Shown here piece after piece: positions 45,690 to 57,474 of a DNA stretch of 64,000 bases. The first letter of the stretch is position 1, and every line of letters starts with the position of its first letter. The position numbers were made by a program, and so were the translations under genes. Location: NCBI GenBank assembly GCA_963585895.1, contig OY757904.1:164037213-164101212 (forward strand), read 5' to 3'. Below the pieces are notes generated by a model. It did no database searches. It was not told where the DNA came from and was given only the letters and a program-made list of their open reading frames with translations. The stretch comes from Sepioteuthis lessoniana (Eukaryota > Mollusca > Cephalopoda > Myopsida > Loliginidae).

Positions 45690-47468
45690 GGCAGTTGGAC
45701 TGACTTCTAACACTTTGTACATATGTTGTATTATACTTCGTTGATATACTTTGTTCCACGCAAACCCGAGTTCTATTATTCTTCTGGACCCTTTACTAGT
45801 CCACAACAACATCATAGACTTATACATTAACAATCATATATTGGTATAGAAATTTGAACATGTAATGTAGCGAATAATTTCCATTGTGAACTGCTTTTGT
45901 TCTAAAGTAAAACAGAATATTTCAAGTTTTTCTAGAAGAGATAGGTGCTGAGTATAATGATTTAGTATATAATGTGAGAAGGCTGAGCCAAGAAAGAATG
46001 CAGCAATGTTTTGTTGCTTTGAAAGAGAAAGTATCAAAATTCTTAGAAAATGAATCCAGAAAAATTCAAGAGTGTCAGATTGATTCCTGGAAACAAGAAC
46101 CATTCTTCTTTTGTGAAATTACAACTGATTTATTTCAATATTCACCTTGAAGGAAAAACATCTCATATGGCAATATCTTGAATTGTTCAATTTTGATTTT
46201 CACAAGCTTTTCTGTAGTATGCTTAATTGTATTTTTGCAGAAAACAACTATGTAGGCATTTGACAGTAACTTCCGATACAGGGTTGCCAGTGCCAGGTAA
46301 GTGTATTTTCAATTCTGTTTTCAGTTTTCCTTTCATTGCATTTTTTCTAAGCTCTAGAAATATTTTGGATGCTATTATTCATCCTCCAAACCAATTCTTA
46401 AAATTTCATTGTACTGTATTAAGTTAGAGGGCCATTGTGATGCGAAATAATAATTAATTTCAAAGTAAAACTGCATTGTCAGAGACTTTTTTTTAAAAAT
46501 GAACACGATGTTGGATTTTCAAATTTTTTTTTAACATTGTAAATATGGTGTCACATGGGATGTTAGAATACCATGTTGGGTGTTGTAACCATGGTACCAC
46601 ATGGGGTGTTTAAATTACAAAATACTTTCAACTCTTAAAACATATCTCATTCAAGAAACATGTCCTAAAATGTGTTTATTATAAAAAGAAAATTTTCAAT
46701 CAATTTTTTTCTGAAGTTAAATCCAACATAATTTCTTTTTGAGCAGAGAAAAGGACTTTTGGATTAACAACTAAACAAAAGCATTTAATAAAAAACACAA
46801 AACATTGCTACTTTTGTTTTGATAGTTTTGAGTTATGGAAACATAACTAGAGCAAAATGTCTGTACTAAAGACTTGTGTCTAAGAGTAATTGTACATGCA
46901 AGATAAATATTAATAGTAACACCTATCAGTACAAAGATACCAGTAAATATGACAAGTATTTCTTGGTGGTTGAGAAATGAAGAAGAGTTATATCAGAAAA
47001 AACAACCAATAAACAAAATCCATTGTCTTTGGAGATATGTGAAACAAATATCATATAACATGAGATAAAATGTGTTTCTTTTGAGTATTTTTGTTTTTAT
47101 TACTTTCTTTTTCAGTTGAAATGAATTACATATAAACTCATTAGAGTAAAAAGAAAAAAAAAACTTGAATAATTCTGTTTGGGACAAATTTTCAAACAAA
47201 TGAATCCAACTATTCAAGAGATTGGTGTATTTCAACAGATAAAACCATTGCAAGTTTTTAAGATGAGATTAAGAATTTTCAGGAATCCGTTTTAGAAAGT
47301 AAAAAATAAGCCACTTTCCTATCTGTACAGAAACATAAACATGTGACATATTGATAGAATTTGATGGAAGAGTAATTTTGTCAAAGGAAAAAAAACAAAC
47401 ATTTTCAGTAGATTCAGAAGAAGTGCCCCTGATTGCAATAAGAGACTATGGAACTTTAAGTTCTGTTC
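45690..47468. other. AT-rich DNA, no gene seen
   Basis: About 1.8 kb of AT-rich sequence. No coding, RNA or repeat feature is supported. Confidence 0.5.
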
Positions 47469-47472
47469 ATTT

Positions 47473-48774
47473 TGTCACGTGGTCTGTCACTGAGAGGAGA
47501 GAAATAAGAAATTTCCCCAACCCCTCCGTGTTTGAATTAACAGGCCTCAAAGATTGACCGTTAAAAGAGGAATAAGGAATGTAGGTCAACTCCTCGGCCT
47601 GCCTGTTGAACGAAGCGACGAATTCAGGTCAGAATGAAAGCCAAGAGCTGCTTACACTCTGTAACTGCATGGATGGAGAAGGGGACATACAGAGGTCAGT
47701 ATAGTAGCCCGAACGAATCGCCAGACAGAGTGAGGAAGAAGAAAGAGGCCAAATGATTGGCCAGAACCCTAAAGCCGGAAGGAGCACCCTTTTCATCAGC
47801 GGAAATAGGGATAAAGAATATCAGTTTTTAGGACAGAGATCGTCGTGGAAAGACATGCGACTCTCATGCCAAAACTCCGGGGAAAAGTGGAAAGAATTTT
47901 GGACAAGAAGATAACCGGTGCCTTCAAGCCAAGCTGTCCAGAATCCCGCTAGCACATAAAAGAGAAAATACTCTCAGAAGAAACCTGTCAAAAAGCTAAG
48001 TAAACCTTAAAACCGTTTTCTCTCTTCACCCTTCCCAAGTATTGTAACTGTATGCTCTCCCTTTCAATTTAAAGAAAGAAGCATATAGAGAATTATATGC
48101 ATTAAGAAAGGAAGAGAAATGGAATGAAAAGATTCATTTCATAAACTCTTAATAGATGAATGGACTTTGCTACCTTTTCAAGGTTCAAGAGAAAAGAAAG
48201 AAAGACGAAAGAAAAGAAAACGAAAGAAAGACATTTGTATTTGATATTGTCCGCTGGTAATATAGCCGGCATCTTAAATACTTATTTGGTCCACACGTAT
48301 TAAAAACCTTGTTATATTTTAAATGCCCCCTCGTGTCGAAATTTATTCGTTGTGTTGTTTGCCTATCGAGTTGCCTTCTTTTGCATGTTCCTTTTCAGCT
48401 TCATTCACTTCAATTTATTCTCGCTAAATGTCCTATTCACTTTTAAAAATATTACACGGGAAATTGGAATTGTCGACTATGATAAATAATAATATTATAT
48501 CTAAACCTAGAGGCCCATATCTTCCATTATCCTAGGGGTAGGAAGACGAAGTGGTCTGGTGGGTGTATGTAACGTGAAAAATGGAAACCCATTGCCAGCG
48601 GCGGTCAGTCTAGCCCCAAGTTAACCCCCACATTATCTGCCAGTTCCCATATGCCCGAAAAGGGACTCTTAACTAGGACTTATTCTGCGAGGGATCAAGT
48701 GCCAGACTGCCCCGACTTCACACATGTGAAAAATAAACTCCCGTCCTGGGATAAATATTTTATGCCACGTCACA
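47473..48774. mobile_element. Solo LTR-like element, 1.3 kb
   Basis: The block begins TGTCACGTGG and ends CCACGTCACA, nearly perfect inverted ends of the TG...CA type. It is flanked by ATTT at 47469-47472 and 48775-48778, a 4-bp target duplication. It is GC-richer than the flanks and has no coding capacity; a purine-rich tract lies at about 48185-48232. This is the signature of a solo LTR left after recombination between the two ends of an LTR element, probably Ty3/Gypsy by duplication size. Family and age are unknown; no other copy is in the window. Confidence 0.65.
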
Positions 48775-48778
48775 ATTT

Positions 48779-49220
48779 ATAAAATAGAACACATAAAGCA
48801 GCGAACTAGAATCCTACAGAAAGCTAGGGAATAAAAAGTACAAAAATCTTAATCAACTTGTAATGAAAATATTCCAATATTTTGATACCTGCTGTATATG
48901 TAAACAAACCATCTCCAACATGAACATGAATAAAAGCAAACAGCATTTTTCTCTAATTGATGAACATTTAGGAAATATTTGGAAAATATATGAACTTCTT
49001 GTATAAGTTTATAGCTAAAAATGGATCTCACTGTATTTGAAAGGGAATAAGAATGTGCAATAATATGATTTATATTTTTTTAAATATACACATAATTTTT
49101 ACGTTTAAAAAAGTTTGCAATTAATTTTTTCAATTTTACATTTATGACTCTTATCCAAGTTCATTTTTATGGGTTCTAATATTAAATATCAAAGTACTTG
49201 AACATTAAAGGCTATAATAC
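48779..49220. other. AT-rich DNA, no gene seen
   Basis: AT-rich sequence between the solo LTR and a LINE fragment. Nothing recognisable. Confidence 0.5.
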
Positions 49221-49224
49221 AGAA

Positions 49225-49560
49225 GCTGCAGCTACACAGGGCAGGAGGCATCTCCAGGATGAAGAATTATTGCCTGCCCAAGATCATACTGTACAATGAA
49301 CTCTCCACTGGCCATTATGAAACCAAAGGGTCACCAAAGAAGCAATACAAGTAGTGTTAAAAATCCTTTGATATCTATCATATCAACCACCATCAATGGT
49401 CCACTGTAGCTGAGAACCTTGACACCTGGCATCTCACCATTAACCATGTTGTCTTTTCCTTTGAAAACACACACCAGGCCACCCTTAAGGACAAAAGGTA
49501 CAAAAGGAAGAACTGCAACACTATCAAACCTGACCAACCCTTCACAATACTGAGATTGCC
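49225..49560 (+). pseudogene. LINE fragment: C-terminal end of an endonuclease-reverse transcriptase
   Basis: Plus-strand reading from about 49230 gives a degraded AGGISRMKNYCLPKIILYNEL, then GSPKKQYK, a stop, HINHHQWSTVAENLDTW and FSFENTHQATLKDKRYKRKN. These match the C-terminal tail common to a widespread animal LINE family ('GHVSRM.D.RLPK..LYGEL..G.R..G.PKKRYKD', then 'W...A.DR..WR'). It differs from the RTE-like LINE at 1550-5034. It carries at least two stops and is 5'-truncated and old. Confidence 0.7.
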
Positions 49561-50440
49561 TCTTCAGTATTGGCCTTGTTAGCTATGAACTTACAAGAAA
49601 AATGGACCCCACCCTCTTCTTATTGTTTGTTGATGAGGCTAAGTAATGATGACTCTTAGTATCTAAAAAATGAGGCAACATACTGGACATTAAATTTGTT
49701 TTATAATCAAAGAGAAAAAATATATCAGATAAAATCTGTAACATTCAAGTAATACAACAGGTAGATATTACTGATATTTACTAGAGAGTCACTAGAGATT
49801 ATAATGGCATAACTACGCAAGCAGAATGAAGACTGAGTTTATGTTTGCCTGAGTTTATTGGTTCTGACTGACTTTTTTGTAGCATCAGTTTCACCTACTA
49901 AAAAGTCAGTGGTCATGTACATTTTCAATAATGAATCATTTCATCGTTTGCTTTTTTTCAATTTAGGAAAAATAAAAAGAAGAAACAATGAAAATGATAT
50001 CAAAATGTTGACTATGTTACACGAAGACCATGAGTTAAATTTCTAGAGTGCTATAAAGAGTAACCAAAACGAATTTCCAAGAGCTGAAAAAGATGAAGTC
50101 ATAGACAAACAAATAAACTGAAAACAGTTGAAACAAACAAAAAACAAATAAACAAATCTTTGAAGCTATAATAATTACTTGTTAGTAATTCCAAGATTTT
50201 AATAGATCTCTTAAAATTCATAAGATTTAAAACAGAATCTACAACTATAAATATTTACATGCATTTGTTTTGTTTTTTTAACTTTCAGTTGTGAAATGCT
50301 CTGCATTTTTAACATACATATACAAGAGGAAAAAAAAATCTCCTTGATTTATACAGATTTAGAAAATTTGATAGCATAACATACTTAAAATATATATATA
50401 TTTTCCAAGAAAAACATCTAGTATATCCATATTCTAGTCT
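49561..50440. other. AT-rich DNA, no gene seen
   Basis: AT-rich sequence. A short TA run lies at about 50392-50400. No gene or repeat family is recognised. Confidence 0.5.
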
Positions 50441-50441
50441 G

Positions 50442-50442
<1 letters not shown>

Positions 50443-50508
<66 letters not shown>
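50443..50508 (+). repeat. (AC)n microsatellite
   Basis: About 33 uninterrupted AC units directly precede the inverted minisatellite at 50508-50815. Confidence 0.95.
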
Positions 50509-50511
<3 letters not shown>

Positions 50512-50815
50512 ACCTGGTCACTAATTGTTTGGCTGGTTTTAACATATGGCCTGGTCACTAATTATCTGGTTTCTTTTAACATAGGACTTGGTTCCAAATT
50601 ATTTGGATACTCTTAACATGTGGCCTAGTCACTGAGTAACTTCTTTAACTTTTTACCTGGTCAATAATTGTCTGGATATTTTAACATGTTGTTTCTTGCC
50701 AGTGTATGTTCACCCTGTTGAAAGTAGCCAAACAATTAGTGACCAGGCCACATGTTAAAAGTAGCCAAACAATTAGTGATTAGGTCACATGTTGAAAGCA
50801 GCTAACAATTGTTGA
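50508..50815. repeat. Inverted minisatellite, unit about 37 bp
   Basis: About five plus-strand units (50508 to about 50695), each near TGGCCTGGTCACTAATTRTY followed by TGG...TTTTAACAT, face about three minus-strand units (about 50728-50812) reading AAAGTAGCCAAACAATTAGT then GACCAGGCCACATGTT. A spacer of about 30 bp separates the two halves. The transcript or single strand could fold into a long hairpin. Confidence 0.82.
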
Positions 50816-52160
50816 CTAGTAGATTTTGAGGTTTTAACTTATTTGGGAATTAGAATGATTGCATTTGATTTTGGACAATTTTTTGAGTCATCAAGGAGTT
50901 TAATGTGGAAAGTTAAAATATTTTCTGATCATCTGTGCAAAACTATTTTAAAATGTTTTAAACATTGATGAAGGTCACTGGTGTTTAGAATTTTGAGATC
51001 ACATTCATTTGTTTTTAAGTCTTGTCAATTTTATGAGTAACTAATGATGTCTCGATATCGTAATGATTTTTTGACAAATAAATAAACAAGCTAATGGATA
51101 ATATACATTTCAATTGTCAATGTTGATTTATAGTTTGTATTTCAATAGTAAAATGCTTGGACTAAATAACAGACTGTGACAGGTGCTAAAAAATTTGATT
51201 TAGCATTTACATTTTTCTCTCATTCAGGCAAATTTTTAGAAAGTTTTACATCAAAAATTGTGTAAAATAGAAAAGTATTTTTTCACTTGCATTCAACATA
51301 AACAATTTTTTTATAAGAGTATTGATTATAAATCATACACAATTGGATTGGAAAATTTAATCATAAACTTTTTCAAAGCCTGAGAAAATCAATGTTATTT
51401 TTAGCCTGCCATATTCACCATTGAAGAGCTTCAGTCTAGTATTTTCCAAATATAATATCTAATGTGATCTATTTTCAGAAAAAGTATTCTTAAAAACAAT
51501 TCAGGTCCAACATGATAGAAAAATCTTTAAAAAAACAATAGAAATGAACAAATGCCACAAATGATTAAAAAAAGCTGGTTTATTTCAATATTTAAATTTC
51601 AAGCTACTAAAATAAAAATTCTTTATTTTTTAGAAGATAACTCAATAAGTTTGCATGTAAAATTTCATGAAAATGCCCTAATATTTCTCAACTTTTACCT
51701 TCGTAAATTGCTAATATATGATTATTTCTATTTGTAAAAGTTAAGCCCTTTTCTGATATTATTATTTTAGTTTTATAGCAATGACTTCTACATAGAGACA
51801 CTACAGTTACTTTAAATAAAATTCATTTTCCACATTCAACACTTCATTTTCTTCTAATTACCATATTTTCTAAAGTTCAGACAATTTCTTTTTTCTATAA
51901 AATGTTAGTCTCATTAGTTTCTCTAGATAACATCTGGCATTTCAGGATAGGATGAAATTTGAAGGCTCATGGGAAAGATATTAGATCTTTGAATAATTAG
52001 CATGTGGAAAAAGGCTACTTTTCTTCATAATATACGTGGCTCTGATTTCAAATCAAGTTAGGTCTACAAGAATATGATTACTTTTTATTTAATTCTTACC
52101 ATGAGTATCTACAGAAAATAACTCCTTTGGCAAACAGTGAAATTGTGCTCCTATCCAAAC
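50816..52160. other. AT-rich DNA, no gene seen
   Basis: About 1.3 kb of AT-rich sequence without coding or repeat support. Confidence 0.5.
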
Positions 52161-52645
52161 ATCTTTTTTTTTCTTAATGGCATATCAACTCATGTGAGTC
52201 ATTTAATGCCAGAAGGGTTGGATTGATTTTGTCTTGTGCATGTTTTAGGATTTAGAGTATGGATTTTTATTATTTTGATTAGATTTTGATGAAGAAGTTG
52301 GTTTCTTTTAGAAAACTCAAGATTTCCTCAAGTTTGGTGTTTTTAAAGAGGACCTTTAAGTTGTTTGTCTGTTAATGTTTTAGGCGAATTTGTCTAAACC
52401 AGTTACAGTTTATGAGAATGTATTGGACTGTGAGAGGTACATTGCATGTTGAACATATTGCGTGGGGGGGGTCCTCCTTTTTTAGGAAGTGTGAGTGGGT
52501 AATGTGGGTGTGGCCAATATAAAGTCTGGAGAGTATCAATTCTTTTCTGTTTATTTTGGAGTTTCTTTCCCATTTTTTTAGAGTTGTCATTATTTTATAT
52601 AGTTTATTATTAGGGAAATCATCCCAGTAATTCTGCCATTTTGTT

Positions 52646-52649
<4 letters not shown>

Positions 52650-52691
<42 letters not shown>
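52650..52691 (+). repeat. (TA)n microsatellite inside LINE-R copy 3
   Basis: About 20 TA units followed by CATACATACACAC. It interrupts the region after RNase H, and the tyrosine/isoleucine repeat in the translated frame is an artefact of it. Confidence 0.9.
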
Positions 52692-52694
<3 letters not shown>

Positions 52695-53526
52695 CATACA
52701 CACGTTTTTTTAATATCAGTATATGGTATTTCAAAACTAGTGTCTACAGCATCATTTTGAGCTTCTTTTGCAATTGAGTCTACAAGTTCATTTTCTTTGA
52801 TATGACTAGGTATCCAGCAGAGCACTATTTCTTTTTGGTTATTTAGTTGATTTAAATTGATTAGTAGTTTTACTATAAGAGGATATTTCAACTTTGTTTT
52901 TAATTGCAGTTATGACTGATAGCGAATCTGAAAATATTATGTGCTTTGATTTGTTATTTTTTGAGATGAGATCTAGTGCTAATTCTATTGCATAAATTTC
53001 TGCACTAAAGATAGAGGTTTCTTTTGGGAAATGTTTTCTTTTTTTGAATGTTATTTATGATGGCAGCACTACTTGTTGTATCTTTTGTTTTTGATCCATC
53101 TGTGAAGATTGATGAATAATATGGATATATTTCTTTCATTTTCTGGAATTTATCAATATGGTAAAGGATGTGTTTTTTCTTTATAATATTGGCAGGGACT
53201 TAGATCTGTTTTTGGAGTCATTATATTCCAGGGAGGTGTTTTGAAAGCAAAGGTTTCATGAATTTTTGTTATAGGTATGTTTTCTTCTTGGCAAATTGAT
53301 TTCATTCAGAGTCCAAAAGTTTTGATCGCTTTTTCTTTTTGTTGGAAGAGAGTTTTACGATGTTGTTGTGTGCTGGATTGGTAGGATCAGCTTTTGGTTT
53401 TATATAATATTTTAAAGCTAAATTGTTACATCAGAGTTTTGGAAGAATTTCATATGATTCAGCATAAAGACTTTCCACTCGGGATGTCTTGAAAGTTCCT
53501 AATGCCAATCTTTAACCTGAGTGGTA

Positions 53527-53993
53527 AATAGGATTTAAAATTTTCAGGTATGATTTTATTTCTGATTGGTATATGAAACATCTGTAACATATTGACCTCC
53601 GACCCGGCCAAGCTGTCAAATAAGAAATGCACCTGTGTAAATAACAAGTGCATCCGGTCGAAGATATCAAGGGATAACCTTGACTGTAGACAGGTTGAGT
53701 TGGGTGCAGATGTGATGCCCACAAGAAGCAGGTGGGTGTCAAACAATGATATAACCCAGTGTGACAGGAAGTTCAGTTAGTGGGAGCCAGGGTTTTGGAG
53801 ATGAGATGTCAGTGTGAGAACCAGCTCCAGACTGAGGGCTTGCAACCCTCAGGGTCCCCGGTTGAGCAGCCCAGGAGAACGAGAAAGAAGTGCTGCTATA
53901 GCCAGAAGAGCTGGGGGTCAATATGTTGCAGTTTTGTTCAGTCTCCAACTCACCTCTCACACATAACCCTTTCATACCATTTTGAATAAAGTG
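53527..53993. mobile_element. 467-bp TIR element inside LINE-R (hAT-like size of duplication)
   Basis: Removing this block restores the LINE-R protein match. TGAGTGGTA (53518-53526) and TGAGAGGTA (53994-54002) flank it, a duplication of 8-9 bp with one mismatch. Subterminal inverted repeats AACATATTGACCTCC (53586-53600) and its near-complement (53913-53927) lie about 60 bp inside the edges. It is GC-richer than the host and non-coding. The duplication length fits hAT-type elements, but the inverted repeats are not at the very ends, so the class is uncertain. Confidence 0.6.
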
Positions 53994-54529
53994 TGAGAGG
54001 TATATTTTTCTAAGGAACTGTGTTTCGTTCGTCATTATTGTGTTGACTATGTTTCTGCATGCATATGAGTATGTTACACATCCATATTCTATTTTGGATT
54101 TTATTAAAGTTTTGTATAATTTCATGAGTATTTCTTTATCTGCTCCCCAGTTTGTATGAGCTACAACATGTAAAAGTTGCAATGTTTTATTGCATTTGTT
54201 TTTAATGTAATTAATAAGTATTATGAAATTCAAGTTTTTATTTAAAATCATTCCTAAATACTTGTGTTGTTCTGCAAAAGGAATGTTTTTCCCTTCAATA
54301 TGTAATTTTGGATCTTTGTGTAAATTTTGTTTGGTGCAAAAGTGAACACATTTAATTTTGGTTTCTGAAAATTTAAATCCGTTTTCAGTTGCCCATTAAT
54401 TGATTTTATTTATATTGTGTTGTAATTTTCTTTCAATTGTATGTATATATTTTGATTTGTAACTTATTGTACAATCATCCCTATAAAGAGATCCATTCAT
54501 ATCAGGGGAGAGTTCTAATATTTAACATA

Positions 54530-55645
54530 TAGCATCTTAAAATAAATTTATCATAAGTCAAGTCATAGACACACAAGTCAAGCTTTTTCATCTTTTACTT
54601 AATAAACCACGGCACTACATAACAATTACAATTGTATCATCTTTGATGCAAATTGGTCTATGATGAGATCCAAATCAGTTTTGCTTCAGTTTCTACTCTT
54701 TTTACACTCAACAGAATAAAATCAAAGAATCTGGAAACTCTCAGATAGAAAAGTATTAGTTTTAATTTGTTGAATGATCTTTTATAGTTGACAATAACAT
54801 TTTTGATAGTTAGCATTATCTGAACAGTAATGCAAAGATTAGGGGAAATGATCACATATCTGAGAGGGGTTTGTTTATCTTTAATAGAAACTGCTCAGTG
54901 GTATTCACCTTTAATTATTACCCAGGGCACATGTCATACCTGCCATACCTTAGCTACACCACTGATTCTTACTCTTTCAAGTGTTCAAGTGCAAATATAA
55001 TGGCAAAAATAGACTGTTAAGTCTCTTCTCAAGCAAAACTTTGTAAGAAATGCTTTGTAATAGAACTATTTTTGTGTTTATCACTAGAATCTTTTTCTTG
55101 GTAGATTCACAATTTACAACTGTATGTTCAAGCGAAATGGGCACGATCAAATTAAAATAACTCAACAAATAATATACAAAATGTATTTTTCTAAACAGAT
55201 TCACAAATGAAACAATATCAAGCATGTTTTAAGAATTACTAACCTATATTTATACACTGTCCACTTCACTCAGAAGCTGAGGGACAGCATAAAAATTCAT
55301 CAGACACACATGATAGGGGGATAAGTTATTTTTATTATCATAAAAAATGCTAATCCCCTTAAAGTATTAGGAAATGTCTGTGTGTTTAGAAGTAGAACAA
55401 AGAGTGCATAGAGGAGAAAACAGTCTGGAAATACAAATCTCTGGATACTAATTATAATTATATAAATTGCAATGATATAATTCATATTTAATAATGAAAT
55501 AAGAAATTTCATGAAATTCAGAGGGAGAAATTTCTAGAAATTTGAATCTAGTTCCTCTCATTATAATCAGTTTACTTTCTTTCTATAAATTGATGAAATA
55601 TAATTTTTTGATTATTTCCCAATAACACATAACTAAGCTCAACTT
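54530..55645. other. AT-rich DNA, no gene seen
   Basis: About 1.1 kb of AT-rich sequence. Open frames here are short and featureless. Confidence 0.5.
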
Positions 55646-55649
55646 AGTT

Positions 55650-55797
55650 TGAACCTGCAACCTCCAGATGATTCAACTCAAAAGCACTTTCCTTGCCAGA
55701 CACATGCTGCAGTGGATAACACGTTTGGTTGGAAAGTGGTTATGAGTGAAATCATCTAGAGGTTGCAGGTTCAATCCCAATAACAAAAAAAAAAAAT
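55650..55797. repeat. Inverted pair of tRNA-like units
   Basis: A right-hand unit on the plus strand (about 55710-55797) has TGGATAACACGTTTGG and a box B-like GCAGGTTCAATCCC, then an A run. A left-hand arm (55650-55700) is its inverted relative. The arms 55650-55700 and 55724-55773 pair over about 50 bp (shared: GAGGTTGCAGGTTCA), leaving a loop of about 23 bp. This looks like two SINE D heads joined tail-out. Confidence 0.7.
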
Positions 55798-56555
55798 ACT
55801 TACTATAACTAAACACTTGTGCCTGGTCATGATTAACAGAATTGGAACAGTTCAAATAAGGGTTCAGTTCAAGATTCTTTGTGGACTATGGAGTTCAATA
55901 TGAAACATCTGAAGAAGGCTGAAGAACATATCAACCAAAATGTGAGTATAACAATAAAGATAAGGTTAATAGTGCAAATATTCTACATAATAATTATAAT
56001 GATATTACCAACCATAATGAATATCTTCCACAACTTAAACTGCTGTAAACTAGCATATAACAAAATATTGCAAAACTTTTGACTCACCCTAGAAATATTT
56101 TTCAAAGGAAATACCATGACTTTCCCTTCAAGTATTTTTGAATTCTTTCTTCAAAACAATGATGAGAACAATTATCTCAACAAGATCAAATTTTGAAAAT
56201 TAAGATCTTGGACAGAAATTATGATATTAAGTTGAAATTAAGGAAGAGCTTGGTGGAAATTAAAATGTCAGCTAAAAGGATACATCTGTATGATAATGAA
56301 AACCAAACCAAAATTGTATCATTTGAATTTGAATTTATTTAAGCAAAGATAAGGTTAGATATACTAGTAAAAGAATGTTGACTTCTTGATTACCAGTCAT
56401 ACCCATCATTCTCATATATCATAACCTTTTTTAAGTAATCATGGTGATAATAATTCTTTTTCAAAGTATCTCTCGAGGCAATGGTAGGATTACTTGGCAA
56501 TACTCATCTCCTCTCTAAGTAAAATGGAACAGGCTGTACAGAGTGACATGGTACT
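55798..56555. other. AT-rich DNA, no gene seen
   Basis: AT-rich sequence; nothing recognisable. Confidence 0.5.
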
Positions 56556-56559
56556 AGTA

Positions 56560-56775
56560 TCACAGAACAATCCCGAACCTGATTTAGACAGCTGGCCTGA
56601 ATTAAGAGGTTTCCTTCTTGATCGGTTGCCTAACCAAGACTAAAAAGCCCAGTCTGTCTTAATATTTAACCATGGCCTAAGCAAAATGGAAAACAGCCAC
56701 ATCCAGCTTTTGAACTTGACTTGGTGAATTCATTCCTTTTGGTGATAACTAATTATGCCATATGCACCTCCTACC
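56560..56775 (-). mobile_element. SINE family B relic
   Basis: Degenerate match to the minus-strand SINEs at 4712-5011 and 15436-15730. Shared words include GGTTGCCTAACCAAGACTRA, CCCAGTCTG..TTAATATTTA, TTTTGAACTTG and GGTGATAACTAATTATGCC before a CACCTCC end. Part of the core is missing. It is the oldest of the three copies. Confidence 0.65.
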
Positions 56776-57279
56776 AGTAATACTGTGCTTCAACAAAAGA
56801 GAAAAAAATGACTACTTACTTGAAAATCATGAAAAGAATTCTTGAGTTGTATAACTCCATCAACTGAATATTGGGAAACAAGTGGCTGCCAAGAAGCTAA
56901 AAAAGAAATAAACAAAAACACTATTGACACAATTATCATAAAGTATAAGATTATGTCTCAGGGTTAAAAGTATTGGATTGAAATATTAGGTTTAAGATTC
57001 AAAATTTCATCTAAATGGTTCAAGTTTGTTATATAAAATCTATTCTGAAAAAAGGATATAAACATTTTAACAGGGTGAATACTTCAGGATGAAAAACAAA
57101 TCAAAACATATATAGAAAAATGATGACTGTGGTTATTTTCCTGAATTTTGATCAAATTATTTTTAATGAAAAACTAAAATTGAAGAGTTATTACAAAAAG
57201 AGAAGTTTATTGTCTCAACCTAAAATTAGGGATTTTTACCCTTACATACTTATTGTATATTAAAGATTATGAAATTGTA

Positions 57280-57470
57280 TTGGTTTGGTTTCTTTGTTTA
57301 ATGACATATCAACCTTCATGAGTTGTTTAAAGCCAAAATCATCCTTATAGAAGAACAATAGTAGTATTATGTAACCCATAGCTGAGAGGGAAAATAAGGG
57401 AGTTCATACTTTTTCTAAGGGTATTCATTGGTGAGTGTAAAAGTTTGACTCAAGTTTATGAGGACTCCTG
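57280..57470 (-). mobile_element. SINE family A, copy 4 (old, head degraded)
   Basis: The minus strand shows the core (complement of CATAGCTGAGAGGGAAAATA), GATTTTGGCTTTAAACAACTC and the tail GTTGATATGTCATTAAAC ending in AAACCAAACC at 57284. The tRNA-like head is largely lost beyond about 57440. Confidence 0.75.
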
Positions 57471-57474
57471 TCAC

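Larger units (their letters stand above)
52165..54520 (-). mobile_element. LINE-R copy 3, 5'-truncated, with TIR element inside
   Basis: This minus-strand copy starts in the reverse transcriptase near the catalytic loop (DDCTISYKSKYIHTI, about 54470) and runs through ENGFKFSETKIKCVHF, YLGMILNKNLNF and KTLIKSKIEYGC (54251-53995). A 467-bp insert at 53527-53993 follows. It continues with the thumb (SRVESLYAESYEI-like), RNase H (WIPSHIKENELVDSIAKEA, about 52800), the C-terminal region (LYIGHTHITHSHF, CSTC) and the LINE-R tail, ending near 52165. A TA microsatellite at about 52650-52690 lies in the part after RNase H. Many breaks are present. Confidence 0.8.

Noticed and set aside
50309-50545. 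Minus-strand frame with valine-cysteine repeats
   Set aside because: Translated AC microsatellite.
50508-50815. CRISPR-like array
   Set aside because: Units are contiguous, degenerate and inverted halfway, without spacers, in eukaryotic sequence.
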